DNA from: an uncultured Caryophanales bacterium
GTDB lineage: Bacteria; Bacillota_I; Bacilli_A; RFN20; CAG-826
NCBI GenBank assembly: GCA_946401755.1
Contig: CAMIVH010000016.1
Coordinates: 1-13,301, forward strand
Direction: 5' to 3'
Length of the DNA stretch: 13,301 bases
In this document: in pieces, positions 1 through 6,529 of the stretch
Numbering within the stretch: the stretch's first letter is position 1
Layout of the letters: each line of letters opens with the position of its first letter
Translations under genes and position numbers: made by a program
Notes under the pieces: generated by a model
Databases searched by the model: none
Seen by the model: the letters and a program-made list of their open reading frames with translations, nothing else
Told to the model about the DNA's origin: nothing

Positions 1-997
1 AAAGTTGACTACTAGGAAAATATCTATCAACTTTGATTAATTTCTTATTTAGCCATTCTAATTTGTATTTTAGATAAGAAAGAAAAGTCCCATATCCTAA
101 GTCAAATATAGAAATGCCTAGCTTTAGTTTATCTTTTCTTTCACTCATCTCTTTTAAATCTAAATCTTCCACAAAAACATAATCATAAGCATTAGCCAGT
201 TTTCTAGAAGCCTTGTGGAGGAAGTCTTTTCTTTGATTGGCAATGTGCTCATGAAGATTCTTAACTCTTAATAGTTGTTTCTTGTAATGAGAAGAATCTT
301 TTTTCATACGAGATAACTTTCTTTGCTCTTTTGCTAATTTAGTTAGAGAGTCTTGATAATAAGTAGGCATATCTAAGTGATTGCCATCACTATCAACAAA
401 AAGATGCTTCATAGAGAAATCTAGACCAATTGAATTATTTGGATCTAGAGATTTCTTTACGTATTCTCCATAGTCAAAGTACTCTTCTTCTCCTGATAAA
501 GAGACATAGTAATATTTGCCTGAACGAGAAACACTGGCCATGGTAAATGTAAATGATTCTGGCAAATGGCGATGTGCTTTAACTTTTACTCTACCTAATT
601 TTGGGATTTGGATATCATCCGCGACGAAACGAATAGAGTTATTTATATTCATAGTCGTATAACCATAATCATTCTTCTTCTTTTTAAATTTTGGGAATGC
701 AGCATTATGTCTAAAGAAATTCATATATGCATCATATAGATGAGCAACAGTTTGTTGCAAGGCAATTGAATCTACTTCTTTCAAATATGGGAATGTCTCT
801 TTATATTCTGGAAGGAGTTTCATTAATTCATATTTATTAATCGTTCTATTCTTATCGGCCTTATATGACTCAATGCACATCGAAAGGAAGTCATTATAAA
901 CTTGACGGCAGCACCCTAAAGTCTTCTCAATTAATTCTTTTTGAGAAGGATTAGGATAGATTCTAAAACGATATGTTCTTTTAACTGTCTTAATCAT
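1..997 (-). CDS. tnpB: TnpB, RNA-guided nuclease of an IS200/IS605-type element (3' end cut off by window edge)
   Basis: An open frame of 332 codons runs off the left edge without a stop. The N-terminus (MIKTVKRTYRFRIYPNPSQ) is typical of the TnpB/OrfB family, in which an omega-RNA made from the element's right end guides DNA cutting. Visible nuclease parts are the RuvC-I Asp (D193 in IGLDFSMKHLFVDSDG) and the RuvC-II Glu (E277 in YVFVEDLDLKEM). Between them lies a basic helical stretch (about 215-265). The last residues, RYFPSSQL, are the start of the usual FPSS-x-x-C zinc-finger segment, so roughly the last 60-80 residues, with the zinc finger and third catalytic Asp, lie outside. The start is supported by GAAAGG seven nt upstream. 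No tnpA is visible. Family call is confident; whether the nuclease is active cannot be judged here. Confidence 0.95.
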   Translation of the reverse strand, partial: MIKTVKRTYRFRIYPNPSQKELIEKTLGCCRQVYNDFLSMCIESYKADKNRTINKYELMKLLPEYKETFPYLKEVDSIALQQTVAHLYDAYMNFFRHNAAFPKFKKKKNDYGYTTMNINNSIRFVADDIQIPKLGRVKVKAHRHLPESFTFTMASVSRSGKYYYVSLSGEEEYFDYGEYVKKSLDPNNSIGLDFSMKHLFVDSDGNHLDMPTYYQDSLTKLAKEQRKLSRMKKDSSHYKKQLLRVKNLHEHIANQRKDFLHKASRKLANAYDYVFVEDLDLKEMSERKDKLKLGISIFDLGYGTFLSYLKYKLEWLNKKLIKVDRYFPSSQL

Positions 998-1023
998 AAT
1001 GCGCCTTTCGAAATATAAGAAAA

Positions 1024-1054
1024 GGGAAATAAATGCTAAATGCATCATCTTCCC
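1024..1054 (-). other. possible hairpin in the tnpB leader RNA
   Basis: The transcript between the tnpB promoter and its start can fold with GGGAA (1024-1028 on +) against TTCCC (1050-1054), enclosing ATGC-TAAAT-GCAT (1033-1045). It lies just upstream of the ribosome binding site. Its role is unknown, and it could be chance in AT-rich DNA. Confidence 0.35.
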
Positions 1055-1076
1055 CTATATCCTATTTCCTACTATT

Positions 1077-1105
1077 ATTATATCAATTTATTGATATAAA
1101 AGCAA
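1077..1105 (-). promoter_or_regulatory. tnpB promoter
   Basis: On the minus strand there is a TTGCTT -35 box (1105-1100), a 17-bp spacer and a perfect TATAAT -10 box (1082-1077). The predicted start site is near 1070, giving a leader of about 73 nt. The spacer and -10 box overlap a 20-bp palindrome. Confidence 0.75.
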
Positions 1106-1117
1106 GACTATATCAAT
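1079..1117. repeat. three copies of TATATCAAT over the tnpB promoter, two forming a palindrome
   Basis: The 9-mer TATATCAAT occurs at 1079-1087, inverted at 1090-1098 (2-bp centre, perfect 9-bp arms) and again directly at 1109-1117. The copies cover the -10 box and spacer and lie just upstream of the -35 box. The arrangement looks like an operator for a dimeric repressor, but no regulator is identified. Confidence 0.55.
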
Positions 1118-1168
1118 ACTTTTTAACCAGAAATTAATCAATGCAGCATATAACTACACTCAATTCAT

Positions 1169-1191
1169 CCCCTACTTATAGAAGATAGGGG
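1169..1191. repeat. left-end hairpin of the tnpB element
   Basis: CCCCTA (1169-1174) pairs with TAGGGG (1186-1191) around an 11-nt loop. On the minus strand it is preceded by AAAGAAGA and followed by ATGAATTG. The same flanks, with small changes, surround the hairpin at 13202-13240. Subterminal hairpins recognised as single-stranded DNA are the hallmark of IS200/IS605 ends. Confidence 0.7.
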
Positions 1192-1197
1192 TCTTCT

Positions 1198-1226
1198 TTG
1201 AGAATTCGATAAAATGTTGCTATAAT
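1198..1226 (+). promoter_or_regulatory. rdgB promoter, placing the transcript start at the start codon
   Basis: TTGAGA (1198-1203), a 17-bp spacer and a perfect TATAAT (1221-1226) match the sigma-A consensus. Only six nt separate the -10 box from the ATG at 1233 and no ribosome binding site is present, so the mRNA is predicted to be leaderless. The -35 box falls within the inferred transposon left end. Confidence 0.75.
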
Positions 1227-1232
1227 ACATTC

Positions 1233-1838
1233 ATGAATTACGAAATTGTATTAGCCACCACAAACAAACACAAATTACAAGAAGTGAGACAAATTCTCTC
1301 TCCACATAAAATCGTTGTCTATGGTTTAAATGATCTTGGACTTAAAGTTGAAGACGTTGAAGAAAACGGTAAGACCTATGCGGAAAACGCTCTTATTAAG
1401 GCTAAAGCTGTGCAAAAAGTCACATCTTTCCCTGTTATCGCGGATGATTCAGGTTTAGAAATCATTCCATTAGACAATCGCCCTGGCATGTTCAGTGCGC
1501 GTTACGCTGCAGAGATGGGTGGGCACGATAAGGCTATTGCCCAAATCTTAGAAGACTTAAAAGATAAAGATGATAGAAGCGCACAGTTCGTCTGTGACAT
1601 CGTTTTATTGAACGTTGAAGACAAACCATTAGTGTTCGAAGGTATCGCTAAAGGCACAATCGCTACTGAAAAAATGGGTGAAGGTGGCTTTGGCTATGAT
1701 CCAATCTTCATTAGTGATGAAACTAAGACTTGCTTTGCTACGATGGGTCAAGAACAAAAAAACACGGTCAGTCACCGTGCTAAAGCTCTTAAGAAGCTAT
1801 TAACTTACTTAAGAATAAACGGATTCATTCCATTATAA
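1233..1838 (+). CDS. rdgB: XTP/dITP diphosphatase (RdgB/HAM1 family)
   Basis: Cytoplasmic house-cleaning enzyme that hydrolyses deaminated purine nucleotides (XTP, dITP, ITP) to monophosphates and pyrophosphate, keeping them out of nucleic acids. At 201 residues it has the family's usual length. The conserved blocks are in order: LATTNKHKLQEV at the N-terminus, ENGKTYAENALIKA, ADDSGLE, PGMFSARYA, GEGGFGYDPIF and SHRAKAL. The start is fixed by the family N-terminus. There is no ribosome binding site, and a TATAAT box ends seven nt before the ATG, so translation probably begins on a leaderless message. The last 34 bp overlap the 3' end of the convergent gene, and no terminator is seen between them. 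Confidence 0.96.
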   Translation: MNYEIVLATTNKHKLQEVRQILSPHKIVVYGLNDLGLKVEDVEENGKTYAENALIKAKAVQKVTSFPVIADDSGLEIIPLDNRPGMFSARYAAEMGGHDKAIAQILEDLKDKDDRSAQFVCDIVLLNVEDKPLVFEGIAKGTIATEKMGEGGFGYDPIFISDETKTCFATMGQEQKNTVSHRAKALKKLLTYLRINGFIPL

Positions 1839-2875
1839 TATTTCTTTTTAAGCGCATTCTTCCACGTAAAGTGTAGGGTAAAGAACACTAACGCCGCAAT
1901 AATTGCTATTGAGGACAAAAGTAATACTAAGGCTTTCACGACACTAGAAGGAATGATAAATGAGAATACGATGCCAATAATCGCCGCGGTAAATAAGAAA
2001 GATGCCGCTGGGATAGAGGCCATAAATAAACGGAACATCGGGAGCTTGTTAGGATAGACTTCATCCTTAATCTTGCTCTTTTTATTATCCTTAGGATATA
2101 GTTCAATTTTATGACGACGTAAATCAATGTTTGGATTGGAATTTTTGATGGTCACTAATGGTAAACCATTACTGTCAAAACCAGCGAATAAATAGACATA
2201 GCCATCTGCGGTGACATATCTATCGTTATAGATTGTGTCATAGCTATGATCGTTTGAAATAACTGTATCGATGATGGTTTGGAATTGTTCTTTACCATTA
2301 TCCACGAAGAACTTGGCTTCTTGAGCAACGAAGTCTTTATAGTCTCTAATTTCTTTGATTCTTTGCAAATAGAGAATGACACAGTCCATATCATAATAGA
2401 TACCACTATGAGTGGTTATTCTTCTTTTGATACGTGTTTGATAGCTATTTAAAGCATCAAGTAAAAGAAGTAAGAAATGATAGTATTCTTCAACTGTTTC
2501 CGCATAGTGGCACCATTTTGGTGCTTCTTGACGGTGAAGAGAAAGGGCAAATGCAATCTTACTTTTTCTTAAGGTAGATAAATGGACCATCGACATGATA
2601 CGACCAAAGTGTGCCACTTTGATGGATTCATTTAAATCAATGATATGGGCAAATGTTTGATAGGCCTCTAAATATTGTGTCGAATCAAATAAAGCTTTAG
2701 AAGCATGTTTAAGGTAATTCTTAATTAGGTTTTGATAATTGGTGATGGCTTCTTTTGGAGGCATCGCCGCCATACAATGAGGGCAATAACAAACCTCCGC
2801 ATCTTTATTAACATCAAAGATACGTAAATCTTCATCACCTTTACAATGTGTGCAAAAACCCTTTTTTAATGCCAT
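1805..2875 (-). CDS. zinc-ribbon protein with two C-terminal membrane segments, function unknown
   Basis: I do not recognise a named family for this 356-residue protein. The N-terminus carries a four-cysteine zinc ribbon (C8-x2-C11 and C31-x2-C34, with an extra C29). A long, mostly helical soluble region follows (about 45-210), then a section rich in charged and polar residues (about 210-275). Two hydrophobic stretches (about 288-308 and 313-335) precede a short basic tail, suggesting a membrane-tethered protein with its bulk in the cytoplasm. It follows the mtaD-like gene by 34 bp on the same strand. It has no clear ribosome binding site; a TAAAAT box ends seven nt before the ATG, so it may also be leaderless. 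Its 3' end overlaps rdgB by 34 bp. Confidence 0.85.
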   Translation of the reverse strand: MALKKGFCTHCKGDEDLRIFDVNKDAEVCYCPHCMAAMPPKEAITNYQNLIKNYLKHASKALFDSTQYLEAYQTFAHIIDLNESIKVAHFGRIMSMVHLSTLRKSKIAFALSLHRQEAPKWCHYAETVEEYYHFLLLLLDALNSYQTRIKRRITTHSGIYYDMDCVILYLQRIKEIRDYKDFVAQEAKFFVDNGKEQFQTIIDTVISNDHSYDTIYNDRYVTADGYVYLFAGFDSNGLPLVTIKNSNPNIDLRRHKIELYPKDNKKSKIKDEVYPNKLPMFRLFMASIPAASFLFTAAIIGIVFSFIIPSSVVKALVLLLSSIAIIAALVFFTLHFTWKNALKKKYYNGMNPFILK

Positions 2876-2881
2876 ACCACT

Positions 2882-2908
2882 ATTTTACTCTGAAAAATTA
2901 ATTTTCAA
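2882..2908 (-). promoter_or_regulatory. candidate internal promoter for the zinc-ribbon gene
   Basis: On the minus strand TTGAAA (2908-2903) and TAAAAT (2887-2882) are 15 bp apart, or 16 if ATTGAA is taken as the -35 box. Six nt separate the -10 box from the ATG. The stretch also contains TGAAAA-TTAAT-TTTTCA, a 6-bp inverted repeat. The spacing is short, so this is a moderate call. Confidence 0.45.
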
Positions 2909-2909
2909 T

Positions 2910-4163
2910 TTATTTTTTCATTTCTGACTCAATGCGTTTTTTGACTTCATCAGCGTTCTTATAGATTTCATCGAGACTTTCTTTTAAGAAATAGTTTCCA
3001 TTTTCATAAAGAATCTTACCATTAATCATAGTGAGTTTAACGTTGTTAACACTACCTTTATTAACGATGTTAGAGATGATATCACCTTCCAAGTTAGACA
3101 TATCAAGCATGATGATATCAGCGAGTTTACCAACTTCGAGATATTCCGCATCGATATCCATCGCAATAGCGCCGTTCACAGTAATCATCTTGAGATATTC
3201 AAATGGAGAGATAACACTGAAGCCGTTATTGGATACCGCTAATTGCATTTCATAGAACATATCTAATCTATCATTACTAGCAGGACCATCAGTACCTAAG
3301 GCAATTCTTACTCCTTCTTTGAAGTATTTATTAAGTGGAGCATCCCCTGAGGCTAATTGTTTATTACTACCTGGACAAGAGACGATAGTGAGATTGTTTT
3401 CTTTGAAAATCTTCACTTCTTCATCGGTGAAATGACTGCAGTGATAGCCACCTCCACCGTAGGCAAATAAACCTCTCTTATAGAAGAATTCCGCTGGGGT
3501 TGTGCCATGTCTTTGGACACATTCATCAACTTCTTTTTGTGTTTCACTCATATGGGTGAAGAAAGGAGTTTTAGCAATATCAATAGCTTCTTTGGTCTTT
3601 TCTAATAACTCTTCATCAGCGGTATATTCGGCGTGGAAACCAATCACAAATCTCACCAATGGATCTTTTCTATCGTTGTAATAATGGACACGTTCCACTA
3701 GTTTTTCAACACTAGTTTTCTTTACATCATATGTGCCTAATAAAATTGTACGCATACCAAACTCTTCAGAAGCTTTCGCTGATGAATCTGGGAAGAAATA
3801 ATGTTCAAAGACTGTGGTGATACCACCATTAACATATTCTAAGTAGGCAACTTTGTTGAGATGATAGATATCTTCTGGGATGAGATGATCTTCTCTTGGG
3901 AAGATATATTTAAAGAGCCATTCCTGTAAGGAAACATTCTTCACTAGGTCTCTTACAAAAACCATGCCACTATGGGCGTGAGGGTTTTTAAAGCCTGGCA
4001 TTAATAAGTTATTGTTACAATCTATTTCACGTTCAAAAGGAGCGTAGGCTTGATAATCGTTTCCGATATAAGCAATACGGTTATCTTTGACGACGATATT
4101 TCCTTGGAAAATATGGTCATCTTTCATGGTTAAGATACGAGCGTTTTTAAATAGAATTGCCAT
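2910..4163 (-). CDS. mtaD: amidohydrolase-family deaminase, MtaD-like (methylthioadenosine / S-adenosylhomocysteine deaminase)
   Basis: Metal-dependent deaminase with a TIM-barrel fold, 417 residues. The metal and substrate motifs are all visible: HxH (H62, H64 in PGFKNPHAHSGM), H177 (GFHAEYT), H204 and E207 (THMSET), H241 (YHCSH) and D292 in GTDGPASNDRLDMF. The stretch SNKQLASGDAPL followed by GTDG-ASN-LDMF is characteristic of the MtaD branch, which converts methylthioadenosine or S-adenosylhomocysteine to the inosyl form. Substrate choice in this superfamily is hard to read from sequence; other purine, cytosine or triazine deaminases are possible. Its start codon overlaps the plsC stop by one base (TAATG), so the two are probably translationally coupled. 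Confidence 0.85.
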   Translation of the reverse strand: MAILFKNARILTMKDDHIFQGNIVVKDNRIAYIGNDYQAYAPFEREIDCNNNLLMPGFKNPHAHSGMVFVRDLVKNVSLQEWLFKYIFPREDHLIPEDIYHLNKVAYLEYVNGGITTVFEHYFFPDSSAKASEEFGMRTILLGTYDVKKTSVEKLVERVHYYNDRKDPLVRFVIGFHAEYTADEELLEKTKEAIDIAKTPFFTHMSETQKEVDECVQRHGTTPAEFFYKRGLFAYGGGGYHCSHFTDEEVKIFKENNLTIVSCPGSNKQLASGDAPLNKYFKEGVRIALGTDGPASNDRLDMFYEMQLAVSNNGFSVISPFEYLKMITVNGAIAMDIDAEYLEVGKLADIIMLDMSNLEGDIISNIVNKGSVNNVKLTMINGKILYENGNYFLKESLDEIYKNADEVKKRIESEMKK

Positions 4164-4837
4164 TACTTTTTACCTTCACACATCTCTTGAAGATGTAATT
4201 CATATTCATATAATTCATTAGCGACTTCGTTTAATTTAGTTTGGTTCATCACTGGACCAATCTTTTCTTTAACATCAAATGGTTTACCAATCACTAGTCT
4301 AGTCATATGCCAAATACTAGTTCTTTTTTGATGATAGACAGGGATGATTGGTTTACCAGCGAGGTACGCCATTAAGACAATACCACCTTTAAAAGCATCT
4401 ACTTCACCATCTCTTTTGATATGGCCTTCTGGGAATAGGCCAAGAACATGTCCATTAGCGACGTATTGGCTTAAGAATTTCATTGTCGCTAAAGATGGTT
4501 TTTCTCTATCGATTGGATAGGAAAGGAAGATATTTCTATAACACCATTCTTGGAACTTATTCTTAATGAGTTCGGACATAAATACGAAGTGTAATCTTCT
4601 TGATAAGAACGCTGTTAGTAGGATAAATGGATCAGAGAAGCCAACGTGGTTAGAAGATATGAATGCACCACCTTTGATTCTCTTTTTTGCTTCTGGCCCA
4701 TCATATGTCTTTTTGATACGATACCAGATCATTGTTTGCCAAAAACCAAACCATTTCACTAAATCGTAAAGGATGTATCTAAATGAGAATAGCTTTGCTT
4801 TTGGTACTTTTTGTTGTTTATTTTGTTTCTTGTCCAT
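4163..4837 (-). CDS. plsC: 1-acyl-sn-glycerol-3-phosphate acyltransferase (PlsC family)
   Basis: Membrane-associated enzyme that adds the second acyl chain to lysophosphatidic acid, giving phosphatidic acid for phospholipid synthesis. It has 224 residues, near the family norm. Motif I is NHVGFSD (H64 and D69, the catalytic pair), motif III is FPEGH (135-139, more often FPEGT) followed by FKGG, and motif IV is KPIIPV (162-167). A hydrophobic, aromatic stretch near 22-40 probably associates with the membrane. The start has only a weak GAG upstream. A promoter is proposed about 14 nt before the ATG, making this the first gene of a plsC-mtaD unit. FPEGH in place of FPEGT is seen in divergent members and does not argue against activity. 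Confidence 0.92.
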   Translation of the reverse strand: MDKKQNKQQKVPKAKLFSFRYILYDLVKWFGFWQTMIWYRIKKTYDGPEAKKRIKGGAFISSNHVGFSDPFILLTAFLSRRLHFVFMSELIKNKFQEWCYRNIFLSYPIDREKPSLATMKFLSQYVANGHVLGLFPEGHIKRDGEVDAFKGGIVLMAYLAGKPIIPVYHQKRTSIWHMTRLVIGKPFDVKEKIGPVMNQTKLNEVANELYEYELHLQEMCEGKK

Positions 4838-4851
4838 ATCTCAGTGTTTAT

Positions 4852-4880
4852 ATTCTATATAAGATTATAGATATTATCAA
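4852..4880 (-). promoter_or_regulatory. plsC promoter
   Basis: On the minus strand TTGATA (4880-4875), a 17-bp spacer and TAGAAT (4857-4852) fit the sigma-A pattern. The transcript would carry only about 8 nt before the ATG. A nearby TATAAT in the same stretch has no good -35 partner. Confidence 0.55.
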
Positions 4881-4895
4881 TTAGGCATTCACAAT

Positions 4896-4929
4896 GTATC
4901 TTTATTTTAAGATACCTGTTTGATATAAT
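4896..4929 (+). promoter_or_regulatory. tyrS leader promoter, extended -10 type, with upstream palindrome
   Basis: TATAAT at 4924-4929 is preceded by TGA, forming an extended -10 element. The -35 position (TTTATT, 4901-4906) is poor. The inverted repeat GTATCTT-TATTTT-AAGATAC (4896-4915) covers that -35 region. Transcription would start near 4936, just ahead of the T-box Stem I. Confidence 0.65.
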
Positions 4930-4935
4930 CACTAG

Positions 4936-5187
4936 GTAAAGCGTTGAAGGAAACAAGTACGCTTAATGATGTCTTCTAGAGAGTGGCCGGTTGCTGCAAG
5001 ACCATAGACTAGTTAAGGGGAATACATTCTGGAGCTGCTTCCTGAACCATTTAGTAGGGAATGACGGGTTCGCCCGAAATAGCGAAGTGTCAAAGACACA
5101 CTAAGGGATAGCTTGTGAGAGTTATCTAAATAGAGGTGGTACCACGATTAATCGTCCTCTGTTCCGTTTTTGGAATAGAGGTTTTTT
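4936..5187 (+). ncRNA. T-box leader (tRNA-Tyr sensing riboswitch) controlling tyrS
   Basis: The leader senses uncharged tRNA-Tyr and allows read-through into tyrS when tyrosine is short. Visible parts are the Stem I bulge and loop block (AGAGAGTGGCCGGTTGCTGC, about 4978-4997), the specifier codon TAC (Tyr, 5023-5025, in GGGGAATACATTC), a UUCG-capped stem (5065-5076), a GTGTC/GACAC hairpin (5087-5099) and the T-box sequence AGAGGTGGTACCACG (5132-5146). The TGGT at 5137-5140 pairs with the free acceptor end of the tRNA. The antiterminator pairs AGAGG (5132-5136) with CCTCT (5156-5160). The specifier matches the downstream gene. Confidence 0.97.
5156..5187 (+). terminator. T-box terminator hairpin
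   Basis: CCTCTGTTCC (5156-5165) pairs over 10 bp (one G-U) with GGAATAGAGG (5172-5181), followed by six T. Its left arm starts with the same CCTCT used by the antiterminator, so the two folds exclude each other. Confidence 0.95.
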
Positions 5188-5207
5188 ACTAAAAGGAGAT
5201 ATTCAAA

Positions 5208-6419
5208 ATGAAAATCTACGAAGAACTACAAAGAAGAGGTTTAATTGCTCAAGTTACTGATGAAGCTGAGATTAAAGAACTCATTAATAACGGTGGCGCA
5301 AGATTCTATATTGGTTTTGACCCAACAGCGGATTCTCTCCATGCAGGTCATTTTATGACCTTAGTCTTAATGAAGAGACTTCAATTAGCCGGTAACAAAC
5401 CAATTGTCGTCTTAGGTGGCGGCACTGGTTTAGTTGGTGATCCAAGTGGTCGTACTGATATGAGAGCGATGCTCACAGAAGAACAAATTGCTCATAACTG
5501 CGCAAGATTCAAAGAACAAATTGGTCGTTTCATTGAATTTGGTGAAGATAAGGCCATTTGTGTGAATAACGCTGATTGGTTAAAAGGTTTAAAATACGTT
5601 GAACTTTTAAGAGATGTTGGTGCTTGTTTCTCAGTTAACAAAATGTTAACAGCGGAATGCTATAAGCAAAGAATGGAAAAAGGTCTGACATTCCTTGAAT
5701 TCAACTATATGATTATGCAGTCCTATGACTTCTATTACTTACATGAACACTATGGCTGCAATATGGAATTTGGTGGCGATGATCAATGGAGCAATATGCT
5801 CGCTGGTACAGAACTCATCAGAAAGAAAACTGGTAAAGACGCTTTTGCGTTAACCATTCCACTATTAACTAATAGTGAAGGCAAGAAGATGGGTAAATCC
5901 GTTAACGGTGCTCTTTGGTTAGATAAAGATAAAACTTCTCCATATGAATTCTTCCAATACTGGAGAAATGTTAACGACGCTGATGTCGATAAATGCTTAA
6001 AGATGATTACTTTCTTACCAATTGAACAAATCGAAGAAATGGCTAACTGGCCAGGTGAAAGAATCAACGAAAAGAAAGAAATCTTAGCCTTCGAAATCAC
6101 TAAGTTAGTACACGGTGAAGAAGAAGCTAGAAAAGCATTAGAAGCAGCACGTGCTTTATTCTCCGGTGAAGGTGATGACGCTAATATGCCAACAACTGAA
6201 ATCGAACTTGAAAACGATATCGGTTTATTAGACTTATTAGTTTTAACTAAATTAGCGGCTTCTAAGGGTGAAGCTAGAAGACTTATTGATCAAGGTGGTA
6301 TTTCCCTTAACGGTAATAAGATTAGTGATGTGAACTTAAGAATCACTAAGGCCGATTTAGCGGAACCAATCAAAATCAAGAAAGGTAAAAAAGCCTTCCA
6401 TAAAGTTGTCTTAAAATAA
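5208..6419 (+). CDS. tyrS: tyrosyl-tRNA synthetase
   Basis: Class I aminoacyl-tRNA synthetase that joins tyrosine to tRNA-Tyr. At 403 residues it is the usual bacterial TyrRS length. Motifs are HAGH (45-48, the HIGH signature), GDPSGRTDMR (78-87), NMEFGGDDQWSNM with the tyrosine and adenylate contacts (185-197), and KMGKS (227-231, the KMSKS loop). A C-terminal S4 RNA-binding domain begins near 340 (ARRLIDQGGISLNGNKI). The start has a strong site, AAAGGAGA, upstream of the ATG. It stands alone between its T-box leader and its own terminator. Confidence 0.98.
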   Translation: MKIYEELQRRGLIAQVTDEAEIKELINNGGARFYIGFDPTADSLHAGHFMTLVLMKRLQLAGNKPIVVLGGGTGLVGDPSGRTDMRAMLTEEQIAHNCARFKEQIGRFIEFGEDKAICVNNADWLKGLKYVELLRDVGACFSVNKMLTAECYKQRMEKGLTFLEFNYMIMQSYDFYYLHEHYGCNMEFGGDDQWSNMLAGTELIRKKTGKDAFALTIPLLTNSEGKKMGKSVNGALWLDKDKTSPYEFFQYWRNVNDADVDKCLKMITFLPIEQIEEMANWPGERINEKKEILAFEITKLVHGEEEARKALEAARALFSGEGDDANMPTTEIELENDIGLLDLLVLTKLAASKGEARRLIDQGGISLNGNKISDVNLRITKADLAEPIKIKKGKKAFHKVVLK

Positions 6420-6442
6420 CAATATTTAACTAATTAAAAATA

Positions 6443-6468
6443 GAAGCGATTAATTTCGCTTCTTTTTT
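6443..6468 (+). terminator. tyrS terminator
   Basis: GAAGCGA (6443-6449) pairs with TCGCTTC (6456-6462) around a 6-nt loop and is followed by six T (6463-6468), 24 bp after the tyrS stop. Confidence 0.9.
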
Positions 6469-6476
6469 AAAAAATA

Positions 6477-6505
6477 TTGATAAACACAACTTATTTACTT
6501 ACACT
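6477..6505 (+). promoter_or_regulatory. promoter of the lipoprotein gene
   Basis: TTGATA (6477-6482), a 17-bp spacer and TACACT (6500-6505) lie directly after the tyrS terminator. The transcript would start near 6512, with the ribosome binding site GAGG about 6-7 nt downstream of it. Confidence 0.55.
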
Positions 6506-6529
6506 TATTGAATGAATGAGGTACTTCAT

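Larger units (their letters stand above)
1..1208 (-). mobile_element. IS200/IS605-type (IS1341-like, TnpB-only as seen) element, left end and body
   Basis: This comprises the minus-strand tnpB, its own promoter and a subterminal hairpin at 1169-1191, about 170 bp upstream of tnpB. The outer boundary near 1208 is inferred. Reading the minus strand, TTTAT-CG precedes the hairpin flank, and the similar right-hand copy (13180 onward) has TTTAA-CG at the same distance. TTTA(A/T) could therefore be the target-adjacent motif. The right end and omega-RNA are beyond the window. Confidence 0.7.

Noticed and set aside
5783..6100. Minus-strand open frame within tyrS
   Set aside because: It is a shadow of the conserved TyrRS frame without its own start signal.
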